A DNA stretch of 64,000 nucleotides from NCBI GenBank assembly GCA_040755215.1, contig JBFMBG010000003.1, forward strand, positions 1 through 64,000, read 5' to 3'. Below, piece after piece: positions 34,766-40,934 of the stretch. A program made the translations under genes and the position numbers. Within the stretch, counting starts at the first letter, position 1; each line of letters opens with the position of its first letter. The stretch comes from JAIMBK01 sp040755215. Its GTDB lineage: Bacteria > Bacillota > Desulfotomaculia > Desulfotomaculales > Nap2-2B. The notes below the pieces were generated by a model. It saw only the letters and a program-made list of their open reading frames with translations, was not told where the DNA came from and made no database searches.

Positions 34766-35038
34766 GTGCGCATAGACAAATTTTTAAAGGTGTCACGGTT
34801 GATAAAGCGGCGGACGTTGGCCAAAGAAATTTGCGCCCGGGGTCAGGTTACCCTTAATGAACGGGTAGCCAAAGCCAGCGCGGAAGTCAAACCCGGCGAC
34901 GTGATCACCATTAATCTTGGCTACCGGCAGTTGAAGGTTGAGGTTTGTGATTTACGCGCAAATGTCCCGGCCAAAATGGCAGCCGAGTTATACCGTGTCC
35001 TTGAGGACAGAAAAATTGCCAATGCGGATAAAGATTGA
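34766..35038 (+). CDS. rqcP: S4-domain RNA-binding protein RqcP (YabO)
   Basis: 90 residues with an S4 RNA-binding domain (MRIDKFLKVSRLIKRRTLAK, ARGQVTLNERVAKASAEVKPGD). YabO/RqcP acts with RqcH in ribosome-associated quality control by stabilising P-site tRNA during Ala-tailing; the alternative HslR/Hsp15 role is in proteobacteria. GTG 34766, 24 bases after hup; the ribosome site is weak, suggesting coupling. A terminator ends the unit, so yabP, normally next, lies 10 kb away here. Confidence 0.9.
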   Translation: MRIDKFLKVSRLIKRRTLAKEICARGQVTLNERVAKASAEVKPGDVITINLGYRQLKVEVCDLRANVPAKMAAELYRVLEDRKIANADKD

Positions 35039-35065
35039 AGGCCTTTTGAAAAGGCCTATTTTTTT
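35039..35065 (+). terminator. Terminator after rqcP
   Basis: AGGCCTTTT (35039-35047) and AAAAGGCCT (35049-35057) form a nine-pair stem followed by a T run. Confidence 0.85.
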
Positions 35066-35218
35066 ATATACCGTTAAAAAAGAGAGCTTTGCGAAGATAA
35101 TATAGTAACCTTTTCAATTTAAGCAGATTAATTGACCATAATGGCAAATGATATGGCTTGCCTATATATGTTATAATTACCAATAATTGTTAACTAACAA
35201 AATGAGGAGGGAGATCGC

Positions 35219-35500
35219 ACGAAAAGTCAAAGAGGCGCAAAACTGACCGGGTTCGTTTTCTTCTTGATCGTTCTTTTGGTATTTTTGGCTGGGGTAGTTA
35301 CTGAGAATAGGGTGCATTTGCTCCAGGATATAATCGATGCGGGTCCGGGACTGATCGCTCCGGTGCGCAGCTTTATCCAAAAAATCGTGCAGAAAGATTT
35401 GCCTGGGTTGCCGGTTGCAGCAGCAGCTTTGTTGCTATGGCGTCCCGCATCTTCTGGAGCCTACCGGCGGAACTACAAAATAGTTTCCTTTTACCTTTAG
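35219..35500 (+). CDS. Small predicted single-pass membrane protein (start uncertain)
   Basis: An open frame encodes a basic N-terminus (KSQRGAKLTG), one hydrophobic helix (FVFFLIVLLVFLAGVV) and a soluble tail (HLLQDIIDAGPGLIAPVRSF). A strong GGAGGGAG site (35206-35213) points to a start near 35219, where the codon is ACG; the first ordinary start in frame is TTG 35264, inside the helix. An ACG start, or a base change of ATG, are both possible. A hairpin terminator follows at 35561. I do not recognise the family. Confidence 0.45.
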   Translation, partial: TKSQRGAKLTGFVFFLIVLLVFLAGVVTENRVHLLQDIIDAGPGLIAPVRSFIQKIVQKDLPGLPVAAAALLLWRPASSGAYRRNYKIVSFYL

Positions 35501-35560
35501 TCCTCAACCGCCAACCACCAGCGACCATTCAAGGGGGTGGGGCCTTTGAAGGTTTAAACA

Positions 35561-35585
35561 GGCCGGCAAATCCGCCAGCCTTTTT
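35561..35585 (+). terminator. Terminator in the 35501-35822 gap
   Basis: GGCCGGC and GCCAGCC arms within 35561-35580 form an imperfect stem followed by TTTTT. Elsewhere in this 322-base gap the only structure noted is a TCCGTAC/GTACGGA hairpin near 35718-35741; no gene is supported. Confidence 0.55.
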
Positions 35586-35822
35586 CCAAAGTAAAAAATG
35601 TCCTTAAGGTGAGGGCGCCTGGCCCGCGGAAATTAAGTCGAAAATATTATCTTTAGAGGTATAAAAACCGGGCAAGTGAGGGACGTGTCTTTTGGGGAAA
35701 GCCGGCGTAGAAATGTCCGTACAGGCCGGTCGTACGGAAATTCGTTCGGGAGGTGAAACTCTTTTTCCGGCAAAGCACATATTTTTCTTCTCCCGGGTTA
35801 AGCTAAAAAAGGGGGAAGAAAA

Positions 35823-36770
35823 ATGAAGGTGCGCTGGTTTACCGGACTGGTCATCATTGCATTCGTGCTGACTCTTCTGGTAGGAGCATGTGCCCGGCAG
35901 GCGCCCCGCAAGCCAATTGCCGACGCTCCCCGGAGCGAACCCACCATAACCATGTTTGTCAACGAAACCGGCCAGAAGAGGCAGATTAAACTGGAAGACT
36001 ACGTTGCCGGAGTGGTGGCGGCGGAAATGGAGCCCACCTGGCCGGTCAACGCTCTGGCCGCTCAGGCCATTTTAGCTCGCACCTTTACCGTGGAGAACAT
36101 CAAAAGCGGGCGGGTAAGGCAATTAAGAGGCGCGGATGTTTCGACGAGCCCCCAGGAATTCCAGGCCTATAACCCCTCCCGAATTAATGCCCAAGTGCGC
36201 CAGGCAGTGGCGCGCACCCGCGGGGAAGTAGCCATGTACAGGGGTAACTACGTAAAGGCCTGGTTTAACGCCTGTGACGGTGGAGTTACAGCCTCGGCGG
36301 CCGAGGGGCTGGGCTACGCCAAAACACCCACGCCTTACCTGAAAGCCGGCATCAAGGATAATTGCCTGGCGGTCACCACGCCCGAAAACCGCGCCTGGGA
36401 GACGCGGATACCACTTGAGCAGGTGCGTTCGGCGGTGAAGAAAATTACCGGACAGGATCCCGGTGCCGTTACTTCCGTACGCATCGCCAAATACGGGCCT
36501 TCGGGCAGGGCCCAAACGCTGCAGTTGGGCAGTACAACCGTCAGCGCCCCGGCTTTGCGCCTGGCTCTAGGCAGTGAATGGATTCGCTCCACATTTTTGA
36601 CCGGGGTAAAAGTTGAGGGCAACCAGCTTGTCTTAAAAGGCAAGGGGTTTGGCCACGGAGTTGGCCTGTGCCAGTGGGGAGCGAAGAGGCTGGCTGAACA
36701 GGGGCATTCACCGGAAGACATCGTCAAATTTTATTACAAGGGCATAGAAATTAAAAAACTATGGAAATAA
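35823..36770 (+). CDS. SpoIID/LytB-domain lipoprotein
   Basis: 315 residues. A lipoprotein signal (LVIIAFVLTLLVGACARQ, lipobox VGAC) is followed by the SpoIID domain: EDYVAGVVAAEMEPTWPVNALAAQAI (about 58-83), ARTRGEVAMYRG, FNACDGG, and the terminal GKGFGHGVGLCQWGAKRLAEQ. SpoIID is a lytic transglycosylase of engulfment; LytB-type paralogues enhance vegetative autolysins. The catalytic Glu in AAEMEPTWP is present. It stands alone with its own terminator before the chaperone cluster, and lacks spoIID's usual partners, so it may be a paralogue rather than SpoIID itself. Confidence 0.85.
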   Translation: MKVRWFTGLVIIAFVLTLLVGACARQAPRKPIADAPRSEPTITMFVNETGQKRQIKLEDYVAGVVAAEMEPTWPVNALAAQAILARTFTVENIKSGRVRQLRGADVSTSPQEFQAYNPSRINAQVRQAVARTRGEVAMYRGNYVKAWFNACDGGVTASAAEGLGYAKTPTPYLKAGIKDNCLAVTTPENRAWETRIPLEQVRSAVKKITGQDPGAVTSVRIAKYGPSGRAQTLQLGSTTVSAPALRLALGSEWIRSTFLTGVKVEGNQLVLKGKGFGHGVGLCQWGAKRLAEQGHSPEDIVKFYYKGIEIKKLWK

Positions 36771-36802
36771 ATAAACCGGGCAAGAAATAAATCAAAAATC
36801 GG

Positions 36803-36836
36803 GCTGCTGAAGAAATTCAGCAGCTTCTACTTTTTA
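36803..36836 (+). terminator. Terminator after the SpoIID-like gene
   Basis: GCTGCTGAA (36803-36811) pairs with TTCAGCAGC (36816-36824), followed by a T-rich tract. Confidence 0.8.
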
Positions 36837-36975
36837 TTCAAGAGAAATTATTAAAATTTGAAAAAGGGTATTGAACGGGGATAATAATTATATGTAAAAT
36901 CAAGAAAATTGTTTTTTTGTTATCTTTTCCCTGAAAAAATTAAAAGAAAGTATCGTTTAAAAGTTAAATTGGCTG

Positions 36976-37004
36976 TTGACAAAGAAAATAATTTTATTTA
37001 ATGT
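36976..37004 (+). promoter_or_regulatory. Sigma-A-type promoter for dnaK
   Basis: TTGACA (36976-36981) and TAATGT (36999-37004) with a 17-base spacer in AT-rich DNA. No CIRCE (TTAGCACTC-N9-GAGTGCTAA) or HAIR (CTTGAGT-N7-ACTCAAG) operator was found between 36771 and 37045. Confidence 0.55.
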
Positions 37005-37045
37005 TAATAATAATTATTAATTTATTTTTGATTGGAGGTTGGCGT

Positions 37046-38884
37046 ATGCCCAAAGCTGTGGGAATTGATTTGGGCACCACCAATTCGGTGGTAGCTGTTA
37101 TGGAAGGCGGTAAGCCGACAGTAATCGTTAATGCGGAAGGGTCGCGGACAACCCCGTCTGTGGTGGCCTTTAAGGATACGGGTGAGCGGCTGGTGGGCCA
37201 GATCGCCAAAAGGCAAGCGGCTCTAAACCCCCAGAATACGCTTTATTCGGTGAAGCGTTTTATCGGCCGCCGGTATTCCGAAGTGGCCGACGAGCGCAAG
37301 CTCGTTCCCTACAAGGTGGTGGCCGGCCCCAACGACGCCGTGCGCTTCGACGTGCGGGACAAAAAGTATGCTCCCGAAGAAATTTCGGCCATGGTGTTGC
37401 GGAAGCTCGTGGACGACGCCTCCAAATACCTCGGAGAGAAGGTGACCGACGCCGTAATTACCGTCCCGGCCTACTTTAACGACGCGCAGCGCCAGGCGAC
37501 CAAGGACGCCGGAAAAATAGCCGGTTTGAACGTGTTGCGCATTATCAACGAACCGACCGCCGCCTCCTTAGCCTATGGTCTGGATAAAAAGGTCAACGAA
37601 ACCATTTTAGTATTTGACCTGGGCGGGGGAACTTTCGACGTTTCCATTTTAGAAGTGGGCGACGGGGTCTTCGAAGTGAAGGCCACCAACGGCGACACCC
37701 ACCTGGGCGGCGACAACTTCGATAAGGAAATAGTCGACTGGCTGGCCACGGAATTTAAAAAGGATTACGGGATTGACCTGCGCCAGGACAAACAGGCCTT
37801 GCAGCGCTTGCTCGAAGCCGCCGAAAAGGCGAAGGTGGAGCTCTCCACCACCCTGGAGACACAGATCAGCCTGCCCTTTATCACCGCCGACGCGAGCGGT
37901 CCCAAGCACCTGGACATGAAACTGACCAGGGCCAAGTTTGAAGACCTGACCCACCACCTGGTGGAGCGCTGCCGGGGGCCGGTAAAGGCGGCCCTGGCCG
38001 ATGCAAAGCTCACCGAAAAGGATATCGACGAAGTCATCCTGGTGGGCGGCGCCACAAGGATGCCGGCAGTGCAGAGGCTGGTCAGGGAAATGCTCGGCAA
38101 GGAGCCCAACCAGGGAGTCAATCCCGACGAGGTGGTGGCCGTCGGGGCGGCGATTCAGGCCGGCGTGCTGGCCGGGGAGGTAAAGGACGTCGTTTTGCTG
38201 GACGTGACGCCGTTGTCCCTGGGGGTGGAAACTTTAGGAGGGGTGATGACGAAAATCATCGAGCGCAACACCACCATCCCGGTGCGGCGCAGCCAGATCT
38301 TTTCCACCGCCGAGGATAACCAGCCGGCAGTCGACATTCACGTACTGCAGGGCGAGCGGGAAATGGCCAGGGACAACCGTTCCCTGGGACAGTTTAAGCT
38401 GGACGGCATTCCCCTGGCGCCGCGCGGCGTGCCGCAGATTGAGGTAACTTTCGATATCGACGCCAACGGCATTTTAAAGGTTAGCGCCCGGGACAAAGCC
38501 ACGGGCAAGGAGCAGACCATTACCATCAGCGGCTCCACAAACCTGGACCAGGCCGAGATCGACCGCATGATCAGGGATGCCCGGGCGCACGCCGAAGAAG
38601 ACAAGCGGCGCCGGCAGGAAGTGGAGGAACGGAACGAGGCGGACAGCCTCGCTTACCAGGTGGATCGCCAGCTCAAAGAACTGGGGGATCGCCTCCCCGT
38701 GCACGAAAAGGCGCGGATCGAACAGATCCTGACCGACCTCCGCGCGGCGTTAAAAGAAAACGCCCCGGTGGAGCGCATCCGCACCCTGCGGAGCGACCTT
38801 CAGCAGGCCGCCTACTCGTTATCGGAGGCCGCTTACCGGCAGGTCCGGGAGAGCGGCCAGAGTTGCCCGCCCGGCGGCACCTGA
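37046..38884 (+). CDS. dnaK: Chaperone DnaK, C-terminal tail cut by an in-frame TGA
   Basis: Hsp70 ATPase chaperone. 612 residues from ATG 37046 (GGAGG upstream): nucleotide-binding domain opening GIDLGTTNSVVAVMEGG, with AYFNDAQRQATKDAGKIAG, NEPTAASLAYG and LVFDLGGGTFDVS; linker VVLLDVTPLSLGVETLGG; substrate-binding domain; helical lid. The coding frame stops at TGA 38882-38884, but the same frame continues for 20 codons to TAA 38945 and ends GGDDVVDVEYEEK, the usual acidic DnaK tail. So the gene has a nonsense change, a sequence error, or TGA read-through. First gene of dnaK-grpE-dnaJ-cbpM-clpB. Confidence 0.95.
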   Translation: MPKAVGIDLGTTNSVVAVMEGGKPTVIVNAEGSRTTPSVVAFKDTGERLVGQIAKRQAALNPQNTLYSVKRFIGRRYSEVADERKLVPYKVVAGPNDAVRFDVRDKKYAPEEISAMVLRKLVDDASKYLGEKVTDAVITVPAYFNDAQRQATKDAGKIAGLNVLRIINEPTAASLAYGLDKKVNETILVFDLGGGTFDVSILEVGDGVFEVKATNGDTHLGGDNFDKEIVDWLATEFKKDYGIDLRQDKQALQRLLEAAEKAKVELSTTLETQISLPFITADASGPKHLDMKLTRAKFEDLTHHLVERCRGPVKAALADAKLTEKDIDEVILVGGATRMPAVQRLVREMLGKEPNQGVNPDEVVAVGAAIQAGVLAGEVKDVVLLDVTPLSLGVETLGGVMTKIIERNTTIPVRRSQIFSTAEDNQPAVDIHVLQGEREMARDNRSLGQFKLDGIPLAPRGVPQIEVTFDIDANGILKVSARDKATGKEQTITISGSTNLDQAEIDRMIRDARAHAEEDKRRRQEVEERNEADSLAYQVDRQLKELGDRLPVHEKARIEQILTDLRAALKENAPVERIRTLRSDLQQAAYSLSEAAYRQVRESGQSCPPGGT

Positions 38885-38947
38885 GGGGGAGGTTCCCGGC
38901 GCCTGGGGGGCGACGATGTGGTGGATGTGGAATACGAAGAAAAATAA
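38885..38947 (+). other. Detached in-frame coding sequence for the DnaK acidic tail
   Basis: Codons after the TGA read GGGSRRLGGDDVVDVEYEEK then TAA at 38945-38947, in the dnaK frame with no further stop. The Gly-rich spacer plus DD-VVD-EYEE tail is what intact bacterial DnaK proteins carry at the extreme C-terminus. Confidence 0.85.
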
Positions 38948-38994
38948 ATGATTTTCCCAAAAGCTGTGTTGGTATTACCGCTGGGGGGTAAAAA

Positions 38995-39483
38995 ATGGAA
39001 CAAAATAAAACGGCAGACCCTAAGGGTGGCGACCCCGGTGAGGAAATAAAAATCCTGCGCCAGGAACTGGCGGACGAAAAAAACCGCCACCTGCGCACAC
39101 TGGCCGACTTCGACAACTATCGCAGGCGAGTTGAACGCACTGCCCAAGAAATGAGTATGCAGGAAAAAAAGGCTCTGCTCCTGGATTTGCTGGCCTTGTT
39201 CGATGATTTTGAGCAGGCCAGAAAGCATATTAACGATGCGCAGACGGCGGAAGGGTTAAACCTCATTTACCGCCGGTTTCTTGAACTGCTGAAAAATCAT
39301 GGGGTTACCCCCATCGAGTGCCTGGGGAGGCCCTTTGACCCCGCTGAGCAAGAAGGGGTGGCTTACGTAGAGACGGCGGACTGTCCGGAAGGGTGCGTCG
39401 CCGGGGAAATTTGCCGCGGATTCAAATTTGGCGAAGAAATCCTCCGGCCAGCCAGAGTGCTGGTGGCCAGGCGGCCCGGCTAA
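38995..39483 (+). CDS. grpE: Nucleotide exchange factor GrpE
   Basis: Releases ADP from DnaK. 162 residues: an N-terminal coiled coil (about 15-60: EEIKILRQELADEKNRHLRTLADFDNYRRR, abridged) then the beta-rich head with HGVTPIECLGRPFDPAEQEGV. The C-terminal half carries unusual cysteines (TADCPEGCVAGEICRGF), giving three Cys within eleven residues where most GrpE have none; metal or redox sensitivity is speculative. ATG 38995 has a GGGGGG site. Second gene of the chaperone operon. Confidence 0.9.
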   Translation: MEQNKTADPKGGDPGEEIKILRQELADEKNRHLRTLADFDNYRRRVERTAQEMSMQEKKALLLDLLALFDDFEQARKHINDAQTAEGLNLIYRRFLELLKNHGVTPIECLGRPFDPAEQEGVAYVETADCPEGCVAGEICRGFKFGEEILRPARVLVARRPG

Positions 39484-39545
39484 TCATGATTTAGGGGGAT
39501 TTTTACCTCAGGGGTAAAGCATATGTCAGTGGAGGAAACCAGTCA

Positions 39546-40553
39546 ATGGCCGTTTCTTACCAGGACTACTACGAGGTTTTAGGCGTCGGCCGGAACGCTA
39601 CGGAAAAAGAAATCAAGGCCGCTTACCGAAAGCTGGCCCGCAAGTGGCACCCCGATTTGCATACCGGCAAGCAGAAAAAGGAAGCGGAAGAAAAATTCAA
39701 GCAAATCAACGAAGCCTACGAGGTCTTGAGCGATCCCGATAAACGCGCCAAATACGACCGCCTGGGGAGCAACTGGCGGGCCGGGCAGGATTTTGAGCCG
39801 CCGCCCGACATGGAGGGCGTACATTTTTATACAACCGGCGATTTTGAACCGGGGTTTCGCAGCGGATTCAGCGACTTCTTCGAGATGCTTTTCGGAGGCA
39901 CTCGCGCCGCCGGACGCTCTGCCGCGGCAGCCCGCGGGCCGATCCGCGGGCAGGATGTAGAGAGCGAAATTGAGCTTACCCTGGAAGAAGCTTACCGCGG
40001 AGCGACGAAAGCTCTGCAAGTATCGGGCGCAACGGTTTGTCCGGATTGCGGCGGCACCGGCGTAAGGGAGAGGCGTTTTTGTGCCCGGTGTGGCGGCACG
40101 GGTACGCTTCCGGATTTAAAAACCTTGGAGGTAAGGATTCCCGCCGGCGTCCGCGAGGGCAGCCGGATCCGGTTGAAAGGCCAGGGGGGCGAGGGTCTGA
40201 CCGGAGGGTCGAGAGGGGACCTTTACTTAAAGGTGCGCTTTCTCCCTCACCCCGTTTTTGCCGTGAAAGGTGACGACCTTGAAACGGAAGTCGTCTTAAC
40301 CCCCGAGCAGGCTGTATTGGGTGACAAGGTACCCGTGCCCACTCTGGATGGGCCGGTCACCGTCACCGTGCCGGCCGGCAGCCGGGCGGGGACGCGGCTG
40401 AGGTTGCGCGGTAAGGGGCTTCCCCTTAAAGGCGGCGGGCGCGGCGACCAGTACGTGCGCATTGTCATTGATCTTCCCGCCCTCTTAAGCGAGGAAGAAA
40501 AGCGGCTATACCAGCGACTAAGGGAGATCAGGGAAGGGGCAAGAGCCCGCTAG
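39546..40553 (+). CDS. DnaJ/CbpA-family co-chaperone with half a zinc-finger domain
   Basis: 335 residues. J-domain about 6-72 with the HPD motif (KLARKWHPDLHTGK). A Gly/Phe-rich linker follows (about 100-135). Only two CxxCxGxG units are present, CPDCGGTG and CARCGGTG (about 166-190), instead of the four in classical DnaJ, enough for one zinc site. C-terminal substrate-binding domains follow (VRIPAGVREGSRIRLKGQG, VPAGSRAGTRLRLRGKG). It is intermediate between DnaJ (full zinc domain) and CbpA (none). The adjacent cbpM-like gene supports a CbpA-type role. Confidence 0.88.
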   Translation: MAVSYQDYYEVLGVGRNATEKEIKAAYRKLARKWHPDLHTGKQKKEAEEKFKQINEAYEVLSDPDKRAKYDRLGSNWRAGQDFEPPPDMEGVHFYTTGDFEPGFRSGFSDFFEMLFGGTRAAGRSAAAARGPIRGQDVESEIELTLEEAYRGATKALQVSGATVCPDCGGTGVRERRFCARCGGTGTLPDLKTLEVRIPAGVREGSRIRLKGQGGEGLTGGSRGDLYLKVRFLPHPVFAVKGDDLETEVVLTPEQAVLGDKVPVPTLDGPVTVTVPAGSRAGTRLRLRGKGLPLKGGGRGDQYVRIVIDLPALLSEEEKRLYQRLREIREGARAR

Positions 40554-40641
40554 CGAGATACCAATTCGTTAATTGTCGGCCGGCAAACATCAGTTTAGAT
40601 TGTTTCTGACGTCCGACAACCAACGTCTGAATTGAGGCAGG

Positions 40642-40929
40642 ATGACCATGACTTTGTTACGGATTTATTACCATGGCGGAGAACAGGAAAAACTGGATAT
40701 CTGCGGCCTGGAATTTCATCCGGAAATGCTCGAGATTTTGCACGAACTGGGCATCATCGAGATCCGGGAAGGTTGCCTCGGTCCGGAGCAGTTACGCCGG
40801 ATCTACAAACTCCTGCGCTTGAAAAACTCCCTGGGGGTGAACCTTTCCGGCGCAGCCGTTATTTTAGAACTTCTCGACCGCATTGAAGAGCTTCAAGAAG
40901 AAATTGAAAAACTGCGAAGAGCAAGGTGA
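40642..40929 (+). CDS. cbpM: CbpM-like chaperone modulator (MerR-type helix-turn-helix)
   Basis: 95 residues: a MerR-like N-terminal helix-turn-helix (HPEMLEILHELGIIEIREGC, LGPEQLRRIYKLLRLKNSLG) and a C-terminal coiled coil (LLDRIEELQEEIEKLRRAR). CbpM binds and inhibits CbpA; the related HspR of actinobacteria is both repressor and DnaK partner. Position dnaJ-X-clpB is the position of hspR in actinobacterial dnaK operons. ATG 40642 has GAGGCAGG upstream (ATG 40648 is also possible). DNA binding is not shown by the sequence. Confidence 0.78.
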   Translation: MTMTLLRIYYHGGEQEKLDICGLEFHPEMLEILHELGIIEIREGCLGPEQLRRIYKLLRLKNSLGVNLSGAAVILELLDRIEELQEEIEKLRRAR

Positions 40930-40934
40930 GGCAA

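Noticed and set aside
36771..37045. CIRCE or HAIR operator before dnaK
   Set aside because: No match to TTAGCACTC-N9-GAGTGCTAA or CTTGAGT-N7-ACTCAAG.
38882..38947. Selenocysteine at the dnaK TGA
   Set aside because: DnaK has no known selenoprotein form, and the downstream GC-rich tract is a low-complexity linker rather than a convincing SECIS hairpin.
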